A stretch of DNA of 38,723 bases, taken from contig CANRIW010000018.1 of NCBI GenBank assembly GCA_947630785.1, positions 1 to 38,723 of the forward strand, in the 5' to 3' direction. Position 1 is the stretch's first letter. Each line of letters starts with the position of its first letter. Shown here piece by piece: positions 15,554 through 25,108 of the stretch. The notes beneath the pieces are model-generated. The model made no database searches. It saw only the letters and a list, made by a program, of their open reading frames with translations, and was not told the origin of the DNA. The DNA is from an uncultured Oscillospiraceae bacterium. GTDB lineage: Bacteria > Bacillota > Clostridia > Oscillospirales > Oscillospiraceae. The translations under genes were made by a program, and so were the position numbers.

Positions 15554-16117
15554 ATGAACAAAAAGACAGGCGTGAGGTTTCCGCTGATTCTCTATGGAGC
15601 GGTGTGGCTGTTCTGCGTGGGTTGGTTCTGGCTGGGCGCGGACGGCGGCGGCTGGATCATGGCCTATACCATCCTGACCCTCGGGGTCCTGATGCCCCTG
15701 GCGGCGCTGATCTCCGCCTTTGTGCTGGCAAACCGCCGGGCGCTGGGGGGCTGGTTCTGGGGGGCGTTGGCCGAATATGGGGCGCTGAATCTGGCAGTCA
15801 TTGCCGCCACCTTTACGCTGGGTACCGCCATCCACGCGGTCAATATTGCCCCGATCGACGCCCCCGTAGTGGTCTGGTGTTTGATTCCCGGCACGCTGGG
15901 GCTGACCTTGGGCTGGCTGTTCCGGGTGCGGGGGTGGAGCGTCAAGTGGGCGCTGGCCGCCCTGCTGGCGCTACTGGTGGTGTGCTGGGTCGGGCTCAAG
16001 TCCCTGGCCGGTCCCGTGCTGCGGTGGGAGCCGCTGCTGGACCTGCCCCTGCTGGCAGCTCTGACGCTGGGAGTGTGGTTCCTGTTCCGACGGGGTGGGG
16101 CAAAAACGCGGGCCTGA
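15554..16117 (+). CDS. Hypothetical membrane protein
   Basis: 187 residues with five to six hydrophobic segments (for example FPLILYGAVWLFCVGWFWL, WIMAYTILTLGVLMPLAALIS, ALAALLALLVVCWVGL) and a short basic C-terminus. No recognised family motif. Start chosen at ATG 15554 because AGGAGG (15541-15546) precedes it by 7 nt; the reading frame is open further upstream but crosses the promoter. The candidate promoter overlaps a palindrome, hinting at regulated expression. The next gene, a symporter, begins 67 bp later behind a strong hairpin, so the two are probably not simply co-expressed. Function unknown. Confidence 0.75.
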   Translation: MNKKTGVRFPLILYGAVWLFCVGWFWLGADGGGWIMAYTILTLGVLMPLAALISAFVLANRRALGGWFWGALAEYGALNLAVIAATFTLGTAIHAVNIAPIDAPVVVWCLIPGTLGLTLGWLFRVRGWSVKWALAALLALLVVCWVGLKSLAGPVLRWEPLLDLPLLAALTLGVWFLFRRGGAKTRA

Positions 16118-16144
16118 CAGGTCTGTACAAGTCCACATAAAGCG

Positions 16145-16195
16145 GGCCATGTCCGCATACCTTCCCGTGAGGGGGGATGCGGACATGGCCTTTTT
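16145..16195 (+). terminator. Terminator-like hairpin that contains the start codon of the AGCS symporter
   Basis: GGCCATGTCCGCAT (16145-16158) pairs perfectly with ATGCGGACATGGCC (16177-16190), immediately followed by TTTTT. The loop holds the symporter's GAGGGGGG ribosome binding site, itself able to pair with CCC at 16164-16166, and the ATG at 16185 lies in the 3' arm. It can act as terminator for the upstream gene and block initiation of the downstream one. Confidence 0.7.
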
Positions 16196-17567
16196 GTCGG
16201 GCTTGGGACGGTTTTTGTGGGGCGGGCCGCTGCCGGCGGCCTTTCTGGTGATCGGGCTGTGGTACACCTTCGGCAGCGGGTTCTTTCAGATCTTCGGCCT
16301 GTCGGTGTGGCTGAAGACCACGGTGGGGTCCCTGTTCCGAAAGCGGGAGTGCAAAGAGGGCGCCGGCGCGGTGACCCAGTTCCAGGCGCTGGCTACCGCC
16401 CTGGGGGCCACGGTGGGCACCGGGTCCATCGCCGGGGTGGCGGCGGCCATCTTCTACGGCGGGCCGGGGGCGGTGTTCTGGATGTGGGTCTCCGCCTTTC
16501 TGGGGATGATGACCGGCTGCGCCGAGAAGATCCTGGCCGTCCGCCACCGGGAAAAGGGGGAGGACGGCAAATGGCGGGGCGGCCCCATGCAGTACATGGA
16601 GAAGGGGCTGCGCCTGCCCTGGCTGGCCAAGGTGTTCGCCGCCGTCTGCGTGGCCGAGTCCCTGGTGGGGGGCGGCCTGGTCCAGGCCAACTCCATCGCC
16701 GCCGCCCTCCATGAGACCGCCGGGAGCGGCAAGCTGCTGGTGGGCGTGATAGTGGCCGTGGTGACCGTCCTGGTGCTGGCGGGAGGCATCCGGCGGATCG
16801 GGCGGCTCAGCGAGGCGCTCACACCCGCCATGGCCCTGCTGTTCGTGGGCGGCGGGACGCTGGTCATCGCCTCCCACTGGCAGGCGGTGCCGGGAGCCTT
16901 TGCCCAGATTTTCCAATATGCCTTTGACGTGAGAGCGGCGGCGGGGGGCTACGGCATGTGGCTGGCCCTGCGGTATGGGGTGGCCCGGGGGGTGTTCACC
17001 AACGAGGCCGGCCTGGGGATGTCCGCCATCGCCCACGCCTGCGCCGACGTGGAGGAGCCCGCCGAGCAGGGGATGTGGGGCATTTTCGAGGTATTTTTCG
17101 CCACGCTGGTGGTGTGTACCGTCACCGCCCTGGTGATCCTGACCTCCGGGGTGTACGACCCCGCCGCCGCCATCGCCATGATCCAGAGCGGGAGCGTGCC
17201 GCCGGAGATGGTGGGCGCGCCGCTGACCGCCGCCGGCTTCGCCACCCTCTTTGGGGAGACGGGGGAGTGGCTGGTGTCGGTGTGCCTGATCCTGTTCGCC
17301 TTTACCTCCATCCTGGGGGCGGGGTACTACGGCCGCCGGGGCCTGGAGACGCTGACCTCCTCCCGATGGGTCATGGCCGCCTATCATCTGCTGTTCCCGG
17401 CCTGTATCGTGCTGGGGGCGGTGGGGAACGTGTCCGCCGTATGGGAGCTGGTGGACGTGTTCAACGGCCTGCTGGCCATTCCAAACCTGCCGGCGCTCTT
17501 ATTGCTGTCGCCGGAGGCGCTGCACCTGTTGAGGGACTGGGTGGAGCGGCGAAAGGCGAAAACGTAG
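16185..17567 (+). CDS. Alanine/glycine:cation symporter (AGCS family)
   Basis: 460 residues, about 10-11 membrane segments. AGCS proteins take up alanine or glycine with Na+ or H+. The opening LGRFLWGGPLPAAFLVIGLWYTFGSGFFQ fits the family, followed by the signature QFQALATALGATVGTGSIAGVA, GPGAVFWMWVSAFLGMMTGCAEK, VFTNEAGLGMSAIAHA and the C-terminal LGAGYYG. Start at ATG 16185 is favoured by GAGGGGGG about 8 nt upstream; TTG at 16194 or 16203 are alternatives because the ATG is inside a strong hairpin. Predicted substrate specificity cannot be resolved from sequence. Confidence 0.92.
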   Translation: MAFLSGLGRFLWGGPLPAAFLVIGLWYTFGSGFFQIFGLSVWLKTTVGSLFRKRECKEGAGAVTQFQALATALGATVGTGSIAGVAAAIFYGGPGAVFWMWVSAFLGMMTGCAEKILAVRHREKGEDGKWRGGPMQYMEKGLRLPWLAKVFAAVCVAESLVGGGLVQANSIAAALHETAGSGKLLVGVIVAVVTVLVLAGGIRRIGRLSEALTPAMALLFVGGGTLVIASHWQAVPGAFAQIFQYAFDVRAAAGGYGMWLALRYGVARGVFTNEAGLGMSAIAHACADVEEPAEQGMWGIFEVFFATLVVCTVTALVILTSGVYDPAAAIAMIQSGSVPPEMVGAPLTAAGFATLFGETGEWLVSVCLILFAFTSILGAGYYGRRGLETLTSSRWVMAAYHLLFPACIVLGAVGNVSAVWELVDVFNGLLAIPNLPALLLLSPEALHLLRDWVERRKAKT

Positions 17568-17588
17568 GGGCCGCCCCTTGGGCGGCCC
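17568..17588. terminator. Hairpin between convergent AGCS and GNAT genes
   Basis: GGGCCGCCC (17568-17576) pairs with GGGCGGCCC (17580-17588) around CTT, directly after the symporter stop. T-tracts are weak on both strands (ACTTCTT; CTACGTTTT). Confidence 0.55.
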
Positions 17589-17615
17589 GCAAACTTCTTC
17601 CCCTCAGACGGGAAT

Positions 17616-18050
17616 TTACAGCCATTGTATAAACGCCGTCTTATCCCTCTTGTTATATCCCGCTTGCTCATAAAAATCGAGCGTATCTTTACTTTTTGAA
17701 CCGGTCAGCAGCATCATCTTGTAGCAATTCTCACGTTGAGCAATTCCCTTTGCAAAATTCAAACAGGCTGTTGCGTAACCCTTTTTCCTGAAATTTTTGT
17801 CGGTGATCACGTTTTCGATCAGGGCATACGGGCGCTGTCCATGTGTCAGATTCGGAATAATGACGCATACGCAAGAGGAGATCAACATACCGCTCTCTTC
17901 CGCAACGATGATATGATGATTTTTATCGTTTAGTATACTTTTCCAGATCCCAATTACTTTATCATTCTTTTCAGGAAAAGGATTATCGTGCAGCTGCATA
18001 TAAAGCCGCAAAAGACCTTCAAAATCATTTTCTGTAATTTCTCGCACCAT
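17616..18050 (-). CDS. GNAT-family N-acetyltransferase
   Basis: 144 residues. The acetyl-CoA binding motif A is visible as VITDKNFRKKGYATACLNFA (the R-x-x-G/A pattern), followed by KMMLLTGSKSKDTLDFYEQAGY, the usual C-terminal beta-bulge and FYE(x)AGY motif. Acceptor substrate unknown. Start chosen at the ATG giving MVREIT because GGAGGAGAAC lies just upstream. The gene is visibly AT-rich (many AAA, ATT and TTT codons) in a GC-rich neighbourhood, which suggests recent horizontal arrival. It is flanked by a truncated NUDIX gene. Confidence 0.9.
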   Translation of the reverse strand: MVREITENDFEGLLRLYMQLHDNPFPEKNDKVIGIWKSILNDKNHHIIVAEESGMLISSCVCVIIPNLTHGQRPYALIENVITDKNFRKKGYATACLNFAKGIAQRENCYKMMLLTGSKSKDTLDFYEQAGYNKRDKTAFIQWL

Positions 18051-18069
18051 AGTGTTCTCCTCCACAACT

Positions 18070-18108
18070 CCCGATTTTTCACGCTGTTCCATGTCCCGAA
18101 AAATCGGG
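18070..18108. repeat. 11-bp inverted repeat between GNAT and NUDIX remnant
   Basis: CCCGATTTTTC (18070-18080) and GAAAAATCGGG (18098-18108) are perfect arms 17 bp apart. They could be a decayed terminator (T-rich arm on either strand) or the border of the inserted AT-rich segment. Confidence 0.45.
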
Positions 18109-18201
18109 ACGCTGCCGCTCGTCGTTCAAAAAATATTTGACTTCCCGGCTCGGAGCAAGGAACTCTGTTCGGAAAAAGCCCGGATAGTACGGCACTGGCG
18201 T
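18079..18201 (-). pseudogene. Possible C-terminal remnant of an unidentified gene
   Basis: On the minus strand, one frame from 18201 to a TGA at 18079 reads about 40 residues of ordinary composition (TPVPYYPGFFRTEFLAPSRE, then KYFLNDERQRPDFSGHGTA). It has no start or ribosome binding site and lies in a different frame from the NUDIX remnant that precedes it. It may be the tail of a gene whose front was lost when the region was rearranged, or chance coding. Confidence 0.25.
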
Positions 18202-18326
18202 GTCAACAGGTACTCCGGGCTGCGCTTGTTGCCGGCCATGAGGATCTGGCCGTCCTTCATGATGATGGCGCCGACGCGCAGGTTGATGAGCCCGCCCTCA
18301 CAGGGGACGCACATATCCTTTCCCAT
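18126..18326 (-). pseudogene. Truncated NUDIX hydrolase (N-terminal part only)
   Basis: Residues 15-40 (LRVGAIIMKDGQILMAGNKR, then SPEYL) match the first strands of a NUDIX domain. The following residues do not continue the fold: the NUDIX box (GX5EX7REUXEEXGU) is absent and the frame ends after 66 residues. The break is near 18206. The promoter (18389-18418) and a good ribosome binding site (GGAGGC, about 8 nt) still stand in front of it, so a short product may still be made. No catalytic activity is expected. An intact NUDIX hydrolase would be ~140-160 residues. Confidence 0.7.
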
Positions 18327-18388
18327 AAGGTTTTGCCTCCTTCAAACCCTGCTTTGTCCTCTCTGCTGCAAAGAGTTCTAGTATTTTC

Positions 18389-18418
18389 AGTATAACGAAA
18401 CCGCCGTCTGCCTGTCAA
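18389..18418 (-). promoter_or_regulatory. Promoter of the truncated NUDIX gene
   Basis: On the minus strand TTGACA (18413-18418), 18-bp spacer, TATACT (18389-18394). Confidence 0.7.
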
Positions 18419-18420
18419 GT

Positions 18421-18454
18421 AAAAGGAGGGCGTCCGCGTATAGCGGACGCCCTC
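18421..18454 (-). terminator. Terminator of hppA
   Basis: GAGGGCGTCCGC (18426-18437) and its complement (18443-18454) form a 12-bp stem with a 5-nt loop; the minus strand continues CCTTTTACTTG. It lies 14 bp after the hppA stop. Confidence 0.85.
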
Positions 18455-18468
18455 TCGACGGTTGTGAT

Positions 18469-20586
<2,118 letters not shown>

Positions 20587-20622
20587 ACACAAGACTCCTT
20601 TTCCAGCGGTTATTCATTTTTT

Positions 20623-20651
20623 ATTGTATACTATCTTTTTGCACAAGTAAA
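20623..20651 (-). promoter_or_regulatory. Promoter of hppA
   Basis: On the minus strand TTTACT (20646-20651), 17-bp spacer, TACAAT (20623-20628), in an AT-rich gap. Confidence 0.7.
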
Positions 20652-20699
20652 GGCAGAATCAACAGATTATATTTGTCGATTTTTAAATAAAGCCATGAG

Positions 20700-20738
20700 A
20701 AAAATGAATAAAGCCTGTGCCGAAAAGGCACAGGCTTT
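20700..20738 (-). terminator. Terminator of the trkA-trkH operon
   Basis: AAAGCCTGTGCC (20710-20721) and its complement (20727-20738) form a 12-bp stem with a 5-nt loop. On the minus strand it is followed by ATTCATTTTTC. Confidence 0.8.
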
Positions 20739-20752
20739 CTGTCGTTTTCAGT

Positions 20753-22198
20753 TTACGACCGTTTCCAGGCGCTGCGGCTGAACAGCACCAGAATGGGGTA
20801 CATCTCCAGCCGGCCCAGCACCATGGCGAAGGACAGCACCAGCTTGCTCAGATAGGACATGCCGGCGAAGTTGCAGGTGGGACCCACCGCCTCCAGACCG
20901 GGTCCCACGTTGTTGATACAGGTGATGACGGCGGTGAGAGTGGTGCCGAAGGAGTAGTTGTCCAGGCCCACCAGCATGGCCATGGAGAACACCAGGAAGA
21001 TGTTGATGATGAAATAGCTCTGGGTGGTCTGGAGAGTCCGCTCGGAGAGGGGAGCGCCGTCCAGCCGGACCACCTCCACGGCGCGGGGGTGGACGATGGA
21101 GCGGACCTCCCGCTTGGCGGAGCGGTACAGCACCAGGATGCGGGAGCACTTCATGCCGCCGCCGGTGGAGCCGGCGCAGGCCCCCGCGAACATCAGCACC
21201 ACCAGGATGACCTTGGACAGCTCCGGCCACAGATCGAAGTCCGCCGACACGAACCCGGTGGTGGACACCACCGTGGCCACTTGGAACACGGCGTACCGCA
21301 GACACTCCAGGATGGAGGAGTAGTAGTCCCGCAGGTTCCAGGCGATGACGCAGGTGGCGATGGCCACCATCCCCAGGAAAAATCGGAGCTCGTCGCTCTT
21401 GAGGGCCTGTTTCGCCTTGCCGGTGAGGATGAGGAAGTACACCGCGAAGTTGATGGAGAACAGCAGCATGAACACGGTGCAGACCATCTCGATGGCGGGG
21501 CTGTTGAAGGCGGCGATGGAGGCGTTTTTGGTGGAGAAGCCGCCGGTGCCGGCGGTGGCGAAGGCGTGGGTGACGGCGTCGAACCAGTCCATGCCCGCGA
21601 TTCGGAGGACAACGGCCTCAGACCCGGTGAGGGCCAGATAGATGCCGTAGAGGATCTTGGAGGATTGGGAGGCCCTGGGCACCAGCTTGGATTTCACCGG
21701 GCCGGGGCTCTCCGCCCGGATCAGGTAGTTGGAGCTGATGCCCAGCATGGGCAGCAGGGCGGTGGTGAGGATCAGCACCCCCATGCCCCCCAGCCAGTGG
21801 GTGAAGGACCGCCAGAACAGCAGCCCGTGGGGCAGGCTCTCTATGTCGGTGAGGATGGTGGCGCCAGTGGTGGTGAAGCCGGAGATGGTCTCGAAAAAGC
21901 AGTCCAGGAAGGAGGCGAACTGGGGCTGGCCGGAGAGGCGGAAGGGCAGGGCCCCGAACACGCCGAACAGCACCCAGATGAGCCCTACGGTGAAGAAGCC
22001 CTCCCGGGCGAAGAACTCCTGCCGGGGGCGGAGGAGGACCACCGGTCCCACCGCCGCCGCGCAGATGATGAGGATGGCGATGAGAAAGGGGACGGGGCTC
22101 TCTTTGTAGAGCAGGGAGACGAACAGCGGCAGCAGCATGGCGGCGGCCTCGATGAGCAGGGTGGAGCCGGTGATGCGCGCGACAAGCTTGTAATTCAT
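20753..22198 (-). CDS. trkH: Trk/Ktr-type potassium uptake protein, channel subunit
   Basis: 481 residues. K+ translocating subunit with four MPM repeats. Their selectivity-filter loops are visible in order: SGFTTTGAT, TAGTGGFST, VSTTGFVS and NNVGPGLE, each with the conserved Gly. The loop between the second half's helices (AGACAGSTGGGMKCSR) matches the TrkH/KtrB gating region. 17 bp after trkA on the minus strand, so the two are co-transcribed; TrkA/KtrA-type RCK proteins gate this subunit. ATG start with GGGGGGC upstream; slightly weak ribosome binding site, possibly translationally coupled to trkA. Confidence 0.95.
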   Translation of the reverse strand: MNYKLVARITGSTLLIEAAAMLLPLFVSLLYKESPVPFLIAILIICAAAVGPVVLLRPRQEFFAREGFFTVGLIWVLFGVFGALPFRLSGQPQFASFLDCFFETISGFTTTGATILTDIESLPHGLLFWRSFTHWLGGMGVLILTTALLPMLGISSNYLIRAESPGPVKSKLVPRASQSSKILYGIYLALTGSEAVVLRIAGMDWFDAVTHAFATAGTGGFSTKNASIAAFNSPAIEMVCTVFMLLFSINFAVYFLILTGKAKQALKSDELRFFLGMVAIATCVIAWNLRDYYSSILECLRYAVFQVATVVSTTGFVSADFDLWPELSKVILVVLMFAGACAGSTGGGMKCSRILVLYRSAKREVRSIVHPRAVEVVRLDGAPLSERTLQTTQSYFIINIFLVFSMAMLVGLDNYSFGTTLTAVITCINNVGPGLEAVGPTCNFAGMSYLSKLVLSFAMVLGRLEMYPILVLFSRSAWKRS

Positions 22199-22215
22199 AC
22201 GTCAGCCCCCCGCGC

Positions 22216-23595
22216 TCAGCCCGCCGTGTAGATATCGTCCAGGTCGGTGATGCCGCTGTTCTGGGCCACCACGATTACGTCGTCCTCCGCCTGGAGGCAG
22301 GTGGAGCCGTCGGGGATGATGACGTTCCCGTCCCGGACCACCACAGCGATGAGCACGCCGGGGCGAAGGTGGCGGCTCAGATCCCGCAGAGGGACGCCCA
22401 GGTGTTGGTCGTCGGTCCGCACCCGGAACTCCATGGCCTCCGCCCGACCGCCGGCGATGCGGTACAGGGCGGTCATAGAGCTGCCTTTGGAGTTCTGGAG
22501 GCCCCGGATGAGCCGCAGGATCTGATAGGCGGTGGTCAGCTTGGGGGAGACCACCGACTCCACCCCGGCGGACCGGGCGATGGAGGTGTAATTCTGATGG
22601 CTGGACTTGGCCACCACCTTGGGCACCCCCTCCTGGTGGGCGTACAGGGAGATGATCAGGTTGTCCTCGTCCCGGTCGGTGAGGGCGATGAACGCGTCGG
22701 AGGCGGACATCCGCTCCTCGGTGAGCAGTTCGGGGTCGGTGCCGTCCCCGTGGATGATGAGAGATTTCAGAAATGTCTCGGCCAGCTGGCGGCAGCGGTC
22801 TCCGTCCCGCTCCACCACCTTGCAGCTCATGCCCAGCCGCTCCAGTTGGACCAGCAGGTAGAACACGATGCGCCCGCCGCCCACGATGAACACGTCCTTG
22901 ATCCGGTGGTCGTTCCGGCCCAGCAGCCGGAAGAACTGGTGCAGGCCGCTGGGAGTGCCCGCCATATAGGCCCGGTCCCCCTGGCGCAGCACGGAGGAGC
23001 CGTTGGGGATGAATACCGTATCCCCCCGCTCTACGGCGCAGAACAGGATGGGCAGGCTCTGGATCTTGGAGGACAGCTCCGCCAGGGAATGGTCGGCCAG
23101 AAAGTCCTGGGGCTGGACCTGAAAGGACACCAGCTCCACCCGGCCCCGGGCGAAAGTCTCCACGTTGGATGCGGAGGGGAAGCGCAGGATGCGGGAGATC
23201 TCCACCGCGGCGGACAGCTCCGGGTTCACCAGCATGGTGATGCCCAGGTCTCCCCGAAGGGAGTCCAGGTCGTTCATATAGCCGGTGTCCCGCACCCGGG
23301 CCACCGAATGGGGGACCCCCAACCGGTGGGCGCAGTGGCAGCACAGCAGATTGACCTCGTCGGAGTCGGTGGCGGCGATGATCACGTCCGCGTCCCCGGC
23401 GCCGGCCTCGATCAGGGTGCCCCGGGAGGTGCAGCTGCCGCGGATGCAGAGCACATCCAGCTGATTGTTCAGCCGGTCCAGGATATCCTGATTGGTGTCG
23501 ATAATGGTGACGCTGTGTTTTTCGGCAGCCAGCTGCTCCGCCAGAGTGCCGCCCACCTTGCCGCCGCCCGCGATGATGATATTCAAGGAGATCAA
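22216..23595 (-). CDS. trkA: Trk potassium uptake regulatory subunit TrkA
   Basis: 459 residues with two RCK modules: Rossmann GGGKVGGTLAEQL at the N-terminus and VGGGRIVFYLLVQL near residue 233, each followed by a TrkA-C domain. Such doubled TrkA proteins bind NAD(H)/ATP and gate TrkH. No ATG fits the start: the Rossmann strand begins NIIIAGGG, so either TTG 23595 (MISLNIII) or TTG 23586 (MNIII) must be used; neither has a strong ribosome binding site. Promoter at 23638-23666 leaves only a short leader of ~35 nt. First gene of the trkA-trkH operon, divergent from a thioredoxin-reductase-like gene. Confidence 0.93.
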   Translation of the reverse strand: MISLNIIIAGGGKVGGTLAEQLAAEKHSVTIIDTNQDILDRLNNQLDVLCIRGSCTSRGTLIEAGAGDADVIIAATDSDEVNLLCCHCAHRLGVPHSVARVRDTGYMNDLDSLRGDLGITMLVNPELSAAVEISRILRFPSASNVETFARGRVELVSFQVQPQDFLADHSLAELSSKIQSLPILFCAVERGDTVFIPNGSSVLRQGDRAYMAGTPSGLHQFFRLLGRNDHRIKDVFIVGGGRIVFYLLVQLERLGMSCKVVERDGDRCRQLAETFLKSLIIHGDGTDPELLTEERMSASDAFIALTDRDEDNLIISLYAHQEGVPKVVAKSSHQNYTSIARSAGVESVVSPKLTTAYQILRLIRGLQNSKGSSMTALYRIAGGRAEAMEFRVRTDDQHLGVPLRDLSRHLRPGVLIAVVVRDGNVIIPDGSTCLQAEDDVIVVAQNSGITDLDDIYTAG

Positions 23596-23637
23596 CTCGA
23601 TTCACTGAAAATATGAGGAAAATCCTGCAAGTAATAT

Positions 23638-23666
23638 ATTATAATATGGGTGAGAGGAAAATGCAA
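23638..23666 (-). promoter_or_regulatory. Promoter of trkA-trkH
   Basis: On the minus strand TTGCAT (23661-23666), 17-bp spacer, TATAAT (23638-23643). Confidence 0.75.
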
Positions 23667-23695
23667 GACCAATATAGGCCGCCGCCTGCACCCCC

Positions 23696-23724
23696 TTGCA
23701 ATATTCCACGCAAGTTGGTAGAAT
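23696..23724 (+). promoter_or_regulatory. Promoter of the thioredoxin-reductase-like gene
   Basis: TTGCAA (23696-23701), 17-bp spacer, TAGAAT (23719-23724). Start near 23731 puts an upstream extension of the reading frame out of the transcript and supports ATG 23757. Confidence 0.75.
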
Positions 23725-23756
23725 ACTACCATCAAATGACGAAAGAGGGGGTCCCC

Positions 23757-24665
23757 ATGAAGGAGCTTGTGATCGTGGGCGGAGGGCCGGCGGGCCTCGC
23801 CGCCGCCATCTATGCCGCCCGGGCGGGGCTGGATTTTACCGTGCTGGAGCGGGACGGCTTCGGGGGAGGGCAGATCACCTCCTCCCACGAGGTGGAGAAC
23901 TACCCCGGCGCGGGCCAGGTGAGCGGCTTCGACCTGGGGCAGGCGTTCCGGGACCAGGCGGTGGAGCTGGGCGCGGAGATCACATACGGCGCCGTCACCG
24001 GGATCAGGGACCTGGGGGACTGTAAAGAGCTTCTCCTTGACGGTGGGGAGAACCTCCGGGCCAGGGCGGTCATCGCCGCCACCGGGGCCGCGCCGAAAAA
24101 GCTGGGGGTCCCCGGCGAACGGGAGCTCACCGGCGCGGGGGTATCTTACTGCGCCACCTGCGACGGGGCCTTTTTCCGGGGAAAGGACGCCCTGGTCGTG
24201 GGCGGCGGAGACACCGCTGTGGAGGACGCCCTGTTCCTGTCCGCCCTGTGCAGGAGCGTGACGGTAGCCCTCCGCCGTGACGTGTTCCGGGCGGCGAAGC
24301 GCCGGGTGGACCTGTTGAAATCAAAGGAGAACGTGACCATCCTCTATCAGACCAATCTGACCGAGATCAGGGGAGAGGGCCGGGTGCAGAGCGTGGTCCT
24401 CTCCGGGCCGGACGGTACGGTGGAGCGGCCCGTGGACGGGGTGTTCCTGGCCGTGGGGGTAGAGCCTGCCGGCGGCTGGCTGGTCGGCCTGCCCCTGGAG
24501 CTGGAGGGCGGCTATGTGGCCGCGGGGGAGGACTGCCGCACCAACATCCCCGGCCTGTTCGCGGCCGGCGACCTGCGGAAGAAGCCTCTCCGCCAGGTGG
24601 TCACCGCCGCCGCCGACGGGGCTAACGCCGTCACCTCCGTTCTGGAGTACCTGGGGAGGACGTGA
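23757..24665 (+). CDS. trxB: Thioredoxin-reductase-like FAD/NAD(P)H oxidoreductase
   Basis: 302 residues, close to TrxB length. FAD-binding GGGPAGLAAAIYAAR at the N-terminus, redox pair C132-A-T-C135 in YCATCDGAFF, NAD(P)H-binding GGGDTAVEDALFL (around 149-161) with a following LRRDVFRAAKRR basic stretch that would suit NADPH, and a C-terminal FAD GLFAAGDLRKKPLRQVVTAAADGA. Reduces a thioredoxin-like partner. No thioredoxin gene is adjacent, so a ferredoxin- or NADH-dependent variant cannot be excluded. ATG with GAGGGGG about 7 nt upstream. Confidence 0.93.
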   Translation: MKELVIVGGGPAGLAAAIYAARAGLDFTVLERDGFGGGQITSSHEVENYPGAGQVSGFDLGQAFRDQAVELGAEITYGAVTGIRDLGDCKELLLDGGENLRARAVIAATGAAPKKLGVPGERELTGAGVSYCATCDGAFFRGKDALVVGGGDTAVEDALFLSALCRSVTVALRRDVFRAAKRRVDLLKSKENVTILYQTNLTEIRGEGRVQSVVLSGPDGTVERPVDGVFLAVGVEPAGGWLVGLPLELEGGYVAAGEDCRTNIPGLFAAGDLRKKPLRQVVTAAADGANAVTSVLEYLGRT

Positions 24666-24704
24666 GCGCCGCGCCAGGCGGGACCGCGCTCTCCTTCACA
24701 AAAC

Positions 24705-24747
24705 GATCAGAGCCCGTCTCCACAGGGAGACGGGCTCTGATCTTATT
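24705..24747. terminator. Bidirectional terminator between trxB-like gene and 47-residue gene
   Basis: A 17-bp perfect stem, GATCAGAGCCCGTCTCC (24705-24721) and its complement (24726-24742), with loop ACAG. TTATTCC follows on the plus strand and GTTTTGTG on the minus strand. Confidence 0.85.
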
Positions 24748-24774
24748 CCGGTCCTGTCAGGGACTTAAATGACC

Positions 24775-24918
24775 TCAGTTGCCCTTGAAGAAGCGCACGA
24801 CCTTGCTCCAGAGGGACTCGCCGGAGTTGATCTCCCAGAACAGGCGGGTGTCGGTGACGTGGGTGCCGCGGAGCTCCATGAAGGGGTTGAACGTGTAGGC
24901 GCTCTCAAAGCTTTTCAT
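24775..24918 (-). CDS. Small protein of 47 residues, unknown function
   Basis: Reads MKSFESAYTFNPFMELRGTH, then VTDTRLFWEINSGESLWSKV, then VRFFKGN and TGA. Support for a real gene: AGGAGG about 7 nt before the ATG, a promoter at 24989-25016 (TTTACT, 16-bp spacer, TATAAT), and its own terminator. Composition is aromatic and mildly amphipathic with no clear signal peptide, Cys pair or membrane segment. It is transcribed as a single gene between the trxB-like gene and the SLH protein. I recognise no family; it could be a small regulatory or membrane-associated protein. Confidence 0.72.
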   Translation of the reverse strand: MKSFESAYTFNPFMELRGTHVTDTRLFWEINSGESLWSKVVRFFKGN

Positions 24919-24988
24919 ATCGATTTCCTCCTTATGATGTGGCGGACCGCAGAAGCGGTGTCCATGACTTTTTTGTTTTTACAATCTC

Positions 24989-25016
24989 ATTATAGCCCGG
25001 AAACTGGGGAAGTAAA
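24989..25016 (-). promoter_or_regulatory. Promoter of the 47-residue protein gene
   Basis: On the minus strand TTTACT (25011-25016), 16-bp spacer, TATAAT (24989-24994). The ~65-nt leader contains a small hairpin (ACCGC TTCT GCGGT). Confidence 0.65.
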
Positions 25017-25055
25017 GGGATATAAAGTCTAAATAATCTGAAAGAAACTGTACTG

Positions 25056-25101
25056 AGCGCACAAAAAACGGGAGGGGCCCCGCGGGGCCCCTCCCGTCTG
25101 T
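25056..25101 (-). terminator. Terminator of the SLH protein gene
   Basis: An interrupted inverted repeat, ACGGGAGGGGCCCCGC and GGGGCCCCTCCCGT, lies just after the SLH stop (about 25068-25098). The minus strand continues TTTTTTGTGC. Confidence 0.8.
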
Positions 25102-25108
25102 TCACGAC

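Noticed and set aside
23592-23888. 98-residue minus-strand frame upstream of trkA
   Set aside because: It overlaps the trxB-like coding start and both divergent promoters and has no ribosome binding site.
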